DNA of 64,000 bases from CAYXUW01 sp964468375 (GCA_964468375.1 CAYXUW010000001.1:1-64000), one strand, 5' to 3'; positions 40,630-48,196 are shown, counted from the first letter of the stretch. Numbers and translations: made by a program. The notes: generated by a model not told the origin, from the sequence alone.

Positions 40630-40697
40630 AAAAACCTAACCTTACGAACCTCTTAAAAACTTAAGTCATCATTACTCTGTAAAAGGTTTACACACCC

Positions 40698-41432
40698 TTA
40701 CAAACGATCGCTGTAATCACGGTCCAGACGCTCGCCCATTCCGTTGGCTTGAATGTTCAAAAAGTGCAGGTACTGGACCGTGGTCTCCAGGCTCGAATGA
40801 CCCATCAAATTCTGCAACGAATATATATCGATACCAGCGCCGCCTTCGTCTTTGGACCTTAAAGAATTAACTGCAAACGTGTGCCTGAACATGTGCGGAT
40901 GGAGCGACTTTTTAATGCCTGCTGCCTCTCCCCTGCCCTTAATCATTCTAAACAAGGAAGTAGAGGCCCGAGGCCTGAGGCTTATCTCCCCTGTTTTTTT
41001 ATCAACGGCCCGGACGGTTTGCAGATAAGTCTTTTTCCGTGAGCTGTAAAATAATGGTTTGCTTATATCGCTTCTGCGGATATGGCGAGGCAGAGTTTTG
41101 GGTCTTATCTTGCTAATGTATTTATCAATTGCCGTCGCAAGGCGCTTGCTTATAGGTATCGTCCGATCCTTATTGCCTTTGCCTTTGTATACCTCGATTA
41201 CATTTTCACCTAAAACTCCCGGAGTGTCCTGCACACGCAGCTTCGCCAGCTCCTGAATCCGCAAACCGGTGTTGAGAAGTATGTCGCATATTAAAAATAA
41301 TCTCCTGTCGCTCAGGCTGGTGGCATTCTTCCTTAAAAAAACCATAAGCTGCTGCTGCTCATCGTCATTTAAGACTTTTCTCCAGCTGATTCCATCTTTA
41401 CGTTTTCGAGGTCCCGTCCGTGCGTGACGCAT
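40698..41432 (-). CDS. Second tyrosine recombinase, no arm/core-binding domain
   Basis: A 244-residue protein with a complete catalytic set: R58 (NTGLRIQEL), K in KGKGNKDR (~83-90), H180-x-x-R183 (HMFRH), H212 (GHSS) and Y221 (QYLHF). Only ~30 residues precede the catalytic domain, so the usual SAM-like core-binding domain is missing, which distinguishes it from Int at 2072. Possible roles are genome-dimer resolution or DNA inversion. Its target is unknown. Confidence 0.88.
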   Translation of the reverse strand: MRHARTGPRKRKDGISWRKVLNDDEQQQLMVFLRKNATSLSDRRLFLICDILLNTGLRIQELAKLRVQDTPGVLGENVIEVYKGKGNKDRTIPISKRLATAIDKYISKIRPKTLPRHIRRSDISKPLFYSSRKKTYLQTVRAVDKKTGEISLRPRASTSLFRMIKGRGEAAGIKKSLHPHMFRHTFAVNSLRSKDEGGAGIDIYSLQNLMGHSSLETTVQYLHFLNIQANGMGERLDRDYSDRL

Positions 41433-41435
41433 AAA

Positions 41436-41645
41436 TTAATCCTTCATTGGCAAATCTGGCTGCTGAGCTTCAAAAGAAAACTTTACTCTCTCCTTTTCTT
41501 TTTTCTTCGGCTTGGTAAGTTTCTGCAGCTGCTCTATCGAACAGTTAGAAGTGCAATCTTCAAATACAAATTTGATGCCGCCGGTTTTCAATGTTGCACT
41601 CGTCAGAAAACCTTCACCTGTGATTTTTTTTGCTTGCCCTGGCAT
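41436..41645 (-). CDS. Hypothetical small protein
   Basis: A 69-residue protein from ATG 41645 with a strong AAGGAGA site. Basic middle (KLTKPKKKEKERVKF) and two Cys (DCTSNC). Sits 3 bases upstream of the recombinase gene. Function unknown. Confidence 0.65.
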   Translation of the reverse strand: MPGQAKKITGEGFLTSATLKTGGIKFVFEDCTSNCSIEQLQKLTKPKKKEKERVKFSFEAQQPDLPMKD

Positions 41646-41667
41646 TATTTTGTCTCCTTGTTTTTTG

Positions 41668-42423
41668 TTATTTGACCTTCCGCATATCAGTATTATGAAA
41701 TGGAATTCCATCGAGAAATTTCGCCAGCTCCGCCTTAATGAAATAGCTGGCTTTCAACTCTCTACATAAGCGGATAGCAGCAATCCCGAAATTTCGCCAG
41801 GTCCGGGCTGTGAACCTGTCGTAGTAATTCATCTTGCCGATACGGAACTGATCAACAAAAGTGTGTGTTCGTCGGATTATCTCGAGTGAAGTTTCAGTCT
41901 CTATCACCGGCTCCAGGCTTACGAAAGTTTGAATGCCTCCTTCTTTGGCTTCTACAATCGCAGAAATTCTATCATCAGGAAGAGCTGCATAAGGTTCGCG
42001 TGCCCTGGATCCAGCCTCATCCAGAAGCGTCAGTGTGCTTCCGAACATATCATCTGGACCATATAAATCGAAATCGCGCGCAGCTCTCATGCCGCCTTTA
42101 GTAAGAATCTGGAATGGGATATTATTGTCCCTCAGGATTGAAATCGCCTGCCGGGTAATCTTTTCATAATCATCGAGCTGCTGATACGGATCACACCCAA
42201 AGCAGAGTAGTACGCGGTTGTTCATACCCGCAAGTTTTGGGGCTTCTTTACGAAGCCTTTTAAGGACATCTTTTTTGACAGTCTGCACGCTGTGAAATTC
42301 AGGATTCCGCATTACTGTCGGCCCAAAGCAGTAATCACAACAGAAGCCGCATCCCTTATATAAATTCACCGCCCAGTGAGCGTAATCTCTTGCTGGTCCC
42401 GATGGTTGATAAATCGCTCCCAT
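41668..42423 (-). CDS. Radical SAM protein, spore photoproduct lyase-like
   Basis: A 251-residue protein. The cluster motif C25-x3-C29-x2-C32 (KGCGFCCDYCFGP) binds a 4Fe-4S cluster. Later segments VLLCFGCDPYQ, ILTKGGMRAARD and FVSLEPVIETE match the SPL/Elp3-like barrel of phage radical SAM proteins. Substrate unknown: DNA repair or nucleotide modification are the usual suggestions. It lies between ParB and the recombinase. Confidence 0.85.
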   Translation of the reverse strand: MGAIYQPSGPARDYAHWAVNLYKGCGFCCDYCFGPTVMRNPEFHSVQTVKKDVLKRLRKEAPKLAGMNNRVLLCFGCDPYQQLDDYEKITRQAISILRDNNIPFQILTKGGMRAARDFDLYGPDDMFGSTLTLLDEAGSRAREPYAALPDDRISAIVEAKEGGIQTFVSLEPVIETETSLEIIRRTHTFVDQFRIGKMNYYDRFTARTWRNFGIAAIRLCRELKASYFIKAELAKFLDGIPFHNTDMRKVK

Positions 42424-42470
42424 GGATATCCCTTTTAGTTCGGTTTTCCGTTTCTTAAAATCTCGTCCAT

Positions 42471-42653
42471 CTACAAAACTGTATATTTACTTCCTATTTC
42501 AAATCCTTTTTTGAAAATTTTAGGGATGAGAACCCCAATAACGTCATTCGGCAACTGCGATAACCTCATCAATTCGCTCGGCGATAACTTTGTGAGAAGC
42601 TCAAAATACGCCATTTGGCCGTGCTTCTTGTATACCTTTTGAGATATATCCAC
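42471..42653 (-). CDS. Hypothetical 60-residue protein
   Basis: Starts at GTG 42653 with AAAGGG seven bases upstream. Helical (MAYFELLTKLSPSELMRLSQL). No family recognised. Overlaps no neighbour; the gaps on both sides (42424-42470, 42654-42721) hold nothing identifiable. Confidence 0.55.
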   Translation of the reverse strand: MDISQKVYKKHGQMAYFELLTKLSPSELMRLSQLPNDVIGVLIPKIFKKGFEIGSKYTVL

Positions 42654-42721
42654 CTGTCAACCCTTTCTGCAGCCGTGGTGCCCCGTGTCACCGCTTTGTC
42701 CGCCAAAGCCGCCTGTAATAC

Positions 42722-44401
42722 CTATTTCTTGGATTTCTTTGCTTTAGTGCCCTTCTTGGCTGGTTTGCCCGGTTTGTCTGCGCAGGCACTGCACAAATCT
42801 TCTTCTACCCAGTGACAAGGCCCGCCAGCTGTTTGGCATGCCTTCTCTTCGGTACATCCACAGACACGGCATTTTCTAACTTGCTTTTTGCCCTTTTTAG
42901 ATTTGGCCGTCTTAGGTGTGCCGTCGGCTTTCAGATTCGCCCATTCCGCCGGCTCTTTGAATTCTTCCCTTTCGCAAACTTCGCGGTATTTCTCGTCAAT
43001 GTCAATTCCGAAAAACCCTGCAATCATTCTTGCCGTTTTTATAGATTCTGCAGTCCCGCCTGTATCCATAAGGTAATAAAAATTAATCCTCATGGTTTCC
43101 CACAAAATGCTAGCTAAATCTTCGCATGCTTTCGCAGGGTTTTTGCTGAATTGTTTTTGAGCTTTGTCGACAAATTCAAAGGGATCTTTACAATCACCTG
43201 TAAAATCTATTTCGAGAGATACAATAAGCAATGCCACAGCATACAGCTTGTTTTTATGCTTTATCGCTGTTGCAGGCGTTTCCTCAAGTCCCTTATAAAG
43301 TTCCATTATTGTCTGGGCCCATCTGCGCTCTTCTAATTCCGCCCGGAGCTGCTTGAGCGTTTCGGGCTTATTAGATTCTGTTTTTTGATTATGCTCCTTT
43401 TTGACCTTTACATAGATGATCCTGCCTTTTCCACTGCCGTGGACCACCAACGCGGGCACAGCCCCCTTAGTCGCTTTTTTGACTTTGCTGAACTGCCAGC
43501 TGCTCAGACGCCGGCCGTAAATCTTTTTCAGCCTATCGCATTCTTCCCTCTCATAACATTGAGATATCTCTACGCAGACCAAACCCGGATGTTTTTTCTG
43601 CATCTCCGCAAATTTAGCCTTCCCGACAGCAATCTCTTTTGACTGCCAGCATTTTTTGTCGAGACATCTGTCTTTGGTGCCGATTGCATCCTCAGCTCTC
43701 TCCGCCCATAGTGTCGGCTGGCAGCTGCTCCGTTTCTGGCAATCCTGGCAGCCGGCAGTATCGAACGGCGCCTTTTTCAGAATCATCAGCTGCTCGGCCA
43801 GCCGTTTTTCGAGATCCCTGACAGTTAGATCGCTGCAGTACTGGAGCGATCTGTATATATCCTTGTCTTGGATGTGCTGGGGGAATCTCGCAATCAGTCC
43901 CAGGTGTGCCGCCGTGAAATAACTAAAATCCGAATCCTCGAGGATCAGCTCTTTCCATTTATCAGAAAGATTGTTATTTATCGCCTCGCGCTGATGGACC
44001 CATTGCTCGTTTTTGCCCATCTTCGACGCCACCGCGGTTACATCATTTTTATACTTGGTCAAGAGCGTGGCAACGGCCCTGCCCTGCTCGAGAATTGTCA
44101 AGTCCACACGTGCGTAATTCTCAGCAAATGTAACATCAAACGCTGCATCATCAGATAATCTGCCGTGATTCAATACTGATATCGTCTCATAACCTACCTC
44201 ACGAGCTGCCAGCAATCTCCGTTCGCCGGCAAGAAGCTCAAATTTCCCCCCATCGATTTCACGCACATGTACCGGCACCATAACACCGATTGCCCGGATG
44301 CTCTCAATAAGGTCAAGAAACGCTTGACTCTTTTTATTAATTATTCGTGGATTGTCTCCGCTGATTTTGATTTTTTTTATTTCAACTGGACAGAATTGCA
44401 T
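42722..44401 (-). CDS. ParB/RepB-like partition or nucleoid protein
   Basis: A 559-residue protein from ATG 44401 (AAAGGAG upstream). Residues ~5-100 are a ParB N domain with the CTP-binding GERR (59-62), followed by a helix-turn-helix (DVTAVASKMGKNEQWVHQRE) and a central Cys-rich segment (CQDCQKRSSC; CLDKKCWQ). The C terminus has a basic tail after a CRVCGCTEEKACQ zinc motif found in many phage proteins. No ParA is encoded nearby, so plasmid-style partition is unlikely; regulation or replication support is more plausible. Confidence 0.8.
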   Translation of the reverse strand: MQFCPVEIKKIKISGDNPRIINKKSQAFLDLIESIRAIGVMVPVHVREIDGGKFELLAGERRLLAAREVGYETISVLNHGRLSDDAAFDVTFAENYARVDLTILEQGRAVATLLTKYKNDVTAVASKMGKNEQWVHQREAINNNLSDKWKELILEDSDFSYFTAAHLGLIARFPQHIQDKDIYRSLQYCSDLTVRDLEKRLAEQLMILKKAPFDTAGCQDCQKRSSCQPTLWAERAEDAIGTKDRCLDKKCWQSKEIAVGKAKFAEMQKKHPGLVCVEISQCYEREECDRLKKIYGRRLSSWQFSKVKKATKGAVPALVVHGSGKGRIIYVKVKKEHNQKTESNKPETLKQLRAELEERRWAQTIMELYKGLEETPATAIKHKNKLYAVALLIVSLEIDFTGDCKDPFEFVDKAQKQFSKNPAKACEDLASILWETMRINFYYLMDTGGTAESIKTARMIAGFFGIDIDEKYREVCEREEFKEPAEWANLKADGTPKTAKSKKGKKQVRKCRVCGCTEEKACQTAGGPCHWVEEDLCSACADKPGKPAKKGTKAKKSKK

Positions 44402-44430
44402 TGTACTTTCTCCTTTCACCAATTCGGTTT

Positions 44431-44457
44431 ATAAAAGGCCCCGCACAAAGCGGGGCC
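44431..44457 (-). terminator. Intrinsic terminator upstream of parB-like gene
   Basis: A perfect 8-bp stem GGCCCCGC/GCGGGGCC (44437-44444, 44450-44457) with a 5-nt loop, followed on the minus strand by TTTTAT. It lies between the hydrolase gene (ending 44472) and parB, ending or attenuating the right-end operon. Confidence 0.85.
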
Positions 44458-44471
44458 TGGCAATACATTCA

Positions 44472-45071
44472 TTACTTCATCTGCACGGGCTTTGATAAAC
44501 AAACCTCTTTATCACAGAAGCGAAGTTTTTCATCAACTTCACTCCTAAAGGCGTACTCGTCCGGGCTGTATTTATTGGGCGGCAGCAGCGAAGGCAGGAA
44601 TCCTAATCTTTTAAGAATTTCAGAAACCAGCTCGCTACAAAAAACACTCGACAAGTCGCTACGGTGGCCCATAAAAAACGACGCAACCGCCGAAGCAGCT
44701 CCCATAAGCTCTACAACGCTTTTTTCATAGGGCCGGTTTAGCAGTTCCGACATAGTGCTGTTTATAATTTCGTAAAACCGCTCGTCTCTTTCACAAACCA
44801 GACGCCGCAGAAAAGCCTTGCCCTTATACACCTGTAGGATCTCACTTAAGGGATTCAGCTGAACGCCGTTTTTGCCATGCAGCGTTGTCGATTCAAAAAG
44901 CATTACCCGGCCGCCGTCTACAACGATGATGCCTATATGCGAGTAACGTGCCTTCCTGCGGCTGCATAATGTGCAGAAACAAAGTATCAGCGCGCTTATT
45001 GCGCCTTTGCCCCGGAAAAGAACTATATCACCGGTTTTTAATGTGCTTCTGATATTTCTGTAGGGTATCAT
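44472..45071 (-). CDS. YiiX/YebB-like papain-fold hydrolase
   Basis: A 199-residue protein of the permuted NlpC/P60 type: the His comes first (H45 in RYSHIGIIV) and the Cys later (C145 in SSVFCSELVSE), the order of YiiX/YebB-like enzymes. It also has a GDIVLFRGKG entry strand. Substrates in this family include peptides and lipids; cell-wall lysis is possible. Starts one base after the lipoprotein gene and is probably co-translated. Confidence 0.8.
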   Translation of the reverse strand: MIPYRNIRSTLKTGDIVLFRGKGAISALILCFCTLCSRRKARYSHIGIIVVDGGRVMLFESTTLHGKNGVQLNPLSEILQVYKGKAFLRRLVCERDERFYEIINSTMSELLNRPYEKSVVELMGAASAVASFFMGHRSDLSSVFCSELVSEILKRLGFLPSLLPPNKYSPDEYAFRSEVDEKLRFCDKEVCLSKPVQMK

Positions 45072-45072
45072 T

Positions 45073-45456
45073 TTACTGGCTCGCTATTACTCCGGTTAAC
45101 GTGTTTTTTATGGCTTCAATCTCTCCTGCAGTGACAACGCCGCCGCTGGCTGCTTTGACATAAAGGTCCGCAAGGGCGGCTATTGCACTTTCTATTTGCA
45201 GTTTACCTTCGGATTTCTGTTGTTCGACTTTAACTGTTAATTGCGTCCCATCGGGAGTGTTCTTCATTGCCTCAAGTCCGCTCAAGGTCTGGTCGCCAAT
45301 TCGATCATATTCTGTTTCTGAGCGCAAGCAGCTTTCGCCTTCGATGATCTCATACTCCTTATGGACTACTCTCGAGCAGCTACTAACTAGCCATACCGCA
45401 GCGGCCAGCAAAACCACTAGTGATATGACGGTTGATGAAAATCGTTTCGTGTTCAC
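45073..45456 (-). CDS. Small lipoprotein
   Basis: A 127-residue protein with a GTG start behind AAGGAG. The signal peptide ends in a lipobox-like VSSC (Cys ~27). The mature part is short and mixed, ending in a helical segment (SAIAALADLYVKAASGG). An outer-membrane spanin-like role is conceivable beside the hydrolase, but no inner-membrane partner is visible. Confidence 0.6.
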   Translation of the reverse strand: MNTKRFSSTVISLVVLLAAAVWLVSSCSRVVHKEYEIIEGESCLRSETEYDRIGDQTLSGLEAMKNTPDGTQLTVKVEQQKSEGKLQIESAIAALADLYVKAASGGVVTAGEIEAIKNTLTGVIASQ

Positions 45457-45485
45457 TTTTTTCTCCTTTCAAATTAAAATAATGG

Positions 45486-46244
45486 TCACAATAGTTTCTC
45501 CGGACTTTTATAGCCGGTTTCTTTTTTGAGCTTGTCAAAGAGAAGGCCTTTTTTGTTTGTGGCTCCAGATGCTCTGGCTCGCTTTGCCCATTCCACCGCT
45601 TCGGTGAAGATTGAAGGTTTCAACTGGCCGCACTGACACTGGGTTATCATGTGCTTTGTAATAGCCCTAAAGGTTCTGGTTTCTCTTGCATTGAGGTAAA
45701 AAGTCTTGGTGAGCTGGTCTGCCCAGAATTTTGACTTATCAACTATTTCAACATCCAAATCCAAAACTTCAGCGGGTTTTCTCTCAATGGTTGTATTTGT
45801 TTTTTTATCTGTATGAGTATAGGGATTGGTTTTTGGTATAGGTTGGTCATTTCCGCCAAATCCACCTGACCCCTTTGGCAAATCCTCTTGACTATTCTGA
45901 CTATTCGATTTGTCAATTTTGACAAATCGGTTTTCATCCTTAAAGGCGTACCAAAGTGTGCGGTCATATTTTTTTGAATTGTAATTAGCTTTGAGTATGA
46001 CCCCCTCGCGAAGCAGCTTGTCAAGAATCACCCGGATCTGTCGGATAGTCCAGTAATCGAAAATCTCGGCAAGCCCCTTTACCGTGCAATATGTCCATGT
46101 TCGGCCGTCGTGATAATGTTTATTGTGGGCTTTATTTTTCTCTATCCAAAGCGCGAAATGGCGAATCATGATCGCAGCGGGAACTCCATACTGCTTTGCA
46201 TATTTAACACTAAATGAATGCCATCGGCCTGATTCCACTTTCAT
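45486..46244 (-). CDS. Replication initiator-like winged-helix protein
   Basis: A 252-residue protein. N-terminal ~100 residues form a winged-helix domain (AIMIRHFALWIEKN; VKGLAEIFDYWTIRQIRVILDKLLREGVI split: VKGLAEIFDYWTIRQ and IRVILDKLL) as in phage replisome organisers and Rep proteins. A flexible Ser/Gly/Asn linker (~115-145) and a C-terminal helical domain follow. A perfect inverted repeat inside the gene (45906-45929) may be part of the origin. The start overlaps the upstream stop as ATGA. Confidence 0.75.
   Translation of the reverse strand: MKVESGRWHSFSVKYAKQYGVPAAIMIRHFALWIEKNKAHNKHYHDGRTWTYCTVKGLAEIFDYWTIRQIRVILDKLLREGVILKANYNSKKYDRTLWYAFKDENRFVKIDKSNSQNSQEDLPKGSGGFGGNDQPIPKTNPYTHTDKKTNTTIERKPAEVLDLDVEIVDKSKFWADQLTKTFYLNARETRTFRAITKHMITQCQCGQLKPSIFTEAVEWAKRARASGATNKKGLLFDKLKKETGYKSPEKLL
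45906..45929. other. Inverted repeat inside the replication gene, possible origin element
   Basis: CGATTTGTCA (45906-45915) and TGACAAATCG (45920-45929), a perfect 10-bp dyad with a 4-nt AT spacer. It lies in the linker-coding part of the replication gene, as the lambda origin does in gene O. Confidence 0.5.
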
Positions 46245-46459
46245 TCGCCTTCGATAAATATCGCCATCCCTACTTGTGCTTCAGTTATTCTTTGCACACA
46301 ACTTTTCGCCAGATACCCTTCCCTGCTATCCCACGCAGGGCAAATAACGCCTTCATACGGACACACATTTTCAGTGAGATTTTCCCGTTCGGCGACCGCA
46401 TCCTCTCCGTAAAGTTGCATATGCGTTAAAGGCTTGTAGATTTGTCTGTTGTTTTGCAT
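46241..46459 (-). CDS. Hypothetical small protein
   Basis: A 72-residue protein with three Cys (VCPYEGVICP; SCVQR) and no recognised family. Overlaps the replication gene by 4 bases, so it is in the same operon. Confidence 0.6.
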   Translation of the reverse strand: MQNNRQIYKPLTHMQLYGEDAVAERENLTENVCPYEGVICPAWDSREGYLAKSCVQRITEAQVGMAIFIEGE

Positions 46460-46483
46460 ATTCGGCCTCCCTGCCGGGCATGG

Positions 46484-46753
46484 TCAATCCCTCAAATCCT
46501 TAAAAGACTCCGGCGGCCAAAACACCTTCCAGCGTTTTCTAAATCTACCGCTGTGTTCACATGCAGAACGCCCTGGGGCTTCCATCATTCCGACTGTAGC
46601 CTCGGCCACTTTTTTGCTGCCGAAATAAAATTCAATGAGGTCCCCGGTAAAGCAATTCGGCCTTTCCCTAAACGCCCAAAATTCCACCGTTCCTTCTGGA
46701 GGTTCATCCCAGAAAGTTTTCTGTGCCCATTTTGGAACTTTAATTTTCAGCAT
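46484..46753 (-). CDS. Hypothetical protein, possible ASCH-like fold
   Basis: An 89-residue protein from ATG 46753. The order of short strands (KVPKWAQKTFWDEPPEGTVEF; DLIEFYFGSKKVAEATVG) resembles PUA/ASCH RNA-binding folds, a weak resemblance only. Overlaps the endolysin 3' end. Confidence 0.5.
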   Translation of the reverse strand: MLKIKVPKWAQKTFWDEPPEGTVEFWAFRERPNCFTGDLIEFYFGSKKVAEATVGMMEAPGRSACEHSGRFRKRWKVFWPPESFKDLRD

Positions 46754-47222
46754 TTTTGAATTTACCGTAAAAGTATTTGACGTTTCGTTTCCAGTTTTGG
46801 TTGCCTTCAAAGTCCTCCGACGGCGGGCAATGTCTGTCCGCCAGCCAGTCGATGAATTCCCCCGGGCTTTTCGCCGCCATCCAGCGCAGCCGGTTCTTAA
46901 CTATTGTCGCCGCCGCCCATCCCGCCTGAATATTCAAACTGCAATTCGGCCGCCTTCTGATTTCCGCCAGGCACCGCGGATGCAGTATTCCGAACTCCCT
47001 GCCGGCCGAGCCGTTCTCGGCTTTGCGGATAGCGAGCAATAAAAGAAAATTGTCGCCGATGCAGTTATTCCGCTCGGCCGCCCGCCGAATAATCGGCAGC
47101 TCCTCGAGTAGCTTCATATCGCGAACCTGCACCTCGACCGCGCCGCCGCAGCAACTCTCCGGCCACGGCCCTGCACCGATAGCCAGTAAAAGAATAAATC
47201 CAATTATAAAAATCGAACTCAT
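46740..47222 (-). CDS. Exported lysozyme-like endolysin
   Basis: A 160-residue protein with a hydrophobic N-terminal signal or anchor (SSIFIIGFILLLAIGAGPW, ~2-20) and a lysozyme-like domain: IRKAENGSAGREFGIL with candidate catalytic E69, a QAGWAAATIVKNRL helix, and a C-terminal FIDWLADRHCPPSED...NWKRNV segment typical of this glycoside-hydrolase-like group. It would cleave peptidoglycan after Sec-dependent export, possibly as a signal-arrest-release endolysin. Start overlaps the upstream stop as ATGA. Confidence 0.75.
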   Translation of the reverse strand: MSSIFIIGFILLLAIGAGPWPESCCGGAVEVQVRDMKLLEELPIIRRAAERNNCIGDNFLLLLAIRKAENGSAGREFGILHPRCLAEIRRRPNCSLNIQAGWAAATIVKNRLRWMAAKSPGEFIDWLADRHCPPSEDFEGNQNWKRNVKYFYGKFKNAEN

Positions 47223-47410
47223 GCTATAGCCCGCTCCCGCTGCGGATGAACAAACTCCACATTTGAATGATATGGTTGCTGCTTAAAATTTTTGGTAGCG
47301 CAGATTGCATTTTTCCTTCTACATCCAGGCAAAATACAATCGAAAATTACAAAAGTATTGCCTGTCTCATTTGCCAATCTCTGCGCTTTCTTTGAATTAG
47401 GCCTGCTCAT
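47219..47410 (-). CDS. Hypothetical small protein, first gene of the right operon
   Basis: A 63-residue basic protein with two Cys (FDCILPGCRRKNAICA). Weak ribosome site. Downstream of the two tRNA genes and likely on the same leftward transcript. Function unknown. Confidence 0.55.
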   Translation of the reverse strand: MSRPNSKKAQRLANETGNTFVIFDCILPGCRRKNAICATKNFKQQPYHSNVEFVHPQRERAIA

Positions 47411-47502
47411 TTTTCATCTTTCAAAATAGCAGCGGGAGAGTTTGGAATTAGCTCCCTGTCCCCGCCCGCTGCAAATCAGCCCTACTTCCCTGTTGGGCCC
47501 AA
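47411..47502. other. Gap between the tRNA and the first protein gene
   Basis: Contains a 10-bp palindrome TTGGGCCCAA (47493-47502) directly at the tRNA 3' end and AGCGGG/CCCGCT arms (47431-47436, 47465-47470) that can fold on the minus strand ahead of a short T run. A processing signal or a weak terminator. Confidence 0.4.
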
Positions 47503-47576
47503 TAGCGGGGGCCAGATTCGAACCGGCGAAATTATGCTTATGAGACATAACACTTAGGCCACTCGTGCACCCCGCG
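47503..47576 (-). tRNA. tRNA-Met(CAT), initiator-like acceptor
   Basis: A 74-nt cloverleaf on the minus strand. The 5' acceptor strand CGCGGGG is the same as that of E. coli initiator tRNA, with C1 opposite U72 (unpaired), G2:C71 and C3:G70, and discriminator A73. The D arm has A11:U24, normally an initiator feature. The T arm is GCCGG, TTCGAAT, CTGGC. The anticodon loop is CTCATAA (anticodon CAT). The anticodon stem, however, is TATGT/GCATA, lacking the three G:C pairs of initiators. No CCA encoded. It may be a divergent initiator, an elongator Met or a lysidine-type Ile tRNA. Confidence 0.85.
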
Positions 47577-47640
47577 TAATTTCAAATAAGGGCTGAGGCC
47601 GGAGGGAGGAAAAGAGGAGTAAAGCCCCAGCCCTTTCCAA

Positions 47641-47775
47641 TGGAGCAGACAGGATTCGAACCTGTTGTTGCGCATCGGGTTTTTCGGTGCGTAATTCGCC
47701 GCTCGCCGCAGCACACCTACACCAATAATTGCATCTATTGGCAGATTGCGTGTCCCCTAACCACGCCGCTGCCCC
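47641..47775 (-). ncRNA. 135-nt tRNA-like gene with aberrant centre
   Basis: Perfect acceptor GGGGCAG/CTGCTCC (one G:U), discriminator A, T arm ACAGG, TTCGAAT, CCTGT, and a D-arm-like GCGT/ACGC stem. The centre is about 60 nt too long and offers two competing stems: ATCT/AGAT around a GCC-containing loop, and CCAATA/TATTGG around an 8-nt loop with GCA. A long variable region with TGCG/CGCA follows. Too short for a group I intron. It could be an expanded or decaying phage tRNA (Gly or Cys by anticodon) or a tRNA-mimicking RNA. Confidence 0.55.
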
Positions 47776-47780
47776 ATAAA

Positions 47781-47810
47781 AGCCAGATCCCAATACAGCG
47801 GAATCTGGCT
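47781..47810 (-). terminator. Hairpin before the tRNA-like gene
   Basis: An 11-bp stem (AGCCAGATTCC with GGGATCTGGCT on the minus strand, one G:U) around an 8-nt loop, followed by TTTTAT (TTTT counting the final base of the stem). It lies directly upstream of the tRNA-like gene. A short-tailed terminator or an RNA processing hairpin. Confidence 0.5.
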
Positions 47811-48149
47811 TCGGAGGAGGGTGATGAAAAGCTTATAACTGCGAGGCCGGGTTTACCTATACCACCCGGCGTAAGGTTTGGAATATCGACATGATGCGCT
47901 TTCGCGTCTAGCGCGGCGTTATTATTTTCGACCCACCGCCGGCTGGGGTCATGCCTCTATAAACTAAAGGCGATAGTATAATTCCCGGCCGGCAGGTCAT
48001 TGCGAGTTACACCCTGTCAAAACGACAAAAGAAAAAAAGAGTCCCCTGCCGGCCCCTATGCACCTGTGTGCAGTTGGAAGCTTTTATAGATTTGATGGAA
48101 TATGCGGCCTGCGGCACACCAGCGGTTAAAATTTTGCGTTCAGCGACAT
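47811..48149. other. Non-coding right end with many inverted repeats
   Basis: No gene found. Inverted repeats: GCCGGGT/ACCCGGC (47846-47870), GCGC pair (47896-47914), GACCC/GGGTC (47930-47950), and GGCCGGCAGG/CCTGCCGGCC (47987-47996, 48045-48054). This is the phage side of the attachment site, so integrase arm sites are expected; the stems could also fold as an RNA. Confidence 0.55.
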
Positions 48150-48196
48150 CTTGACTGGGGGTCAAGAGGTCGCAGGTTCAAGTCCTGTCGCCCCGA
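48150..48196 (+). other. Internal attachment site (attP-like) and tRNA-Pro 3' fragment
   Basis: Repeats the 47 bases of the tRNA-Pro 3' part without its 5' half, so no tRNA is made here. It is flanked by the phage right end on the left and the phage left end on the right, the same arrangement as attP on circular phage DNA. Confidence 0.88.

Noticed and set aside
47641..47775. tRNA-Sec or group I intron-containing tRNA
   Set aside because: No TCA anticodon, no six-bp D stem, and only about 60 extra bases, too few for a group I core.
47640..47894. Rightward ORF across the tRNA-like gene
   Set aside because: Starts with the antisense tRNA pattern MEQTGFEPV and covers structured RNA; typical false gene.
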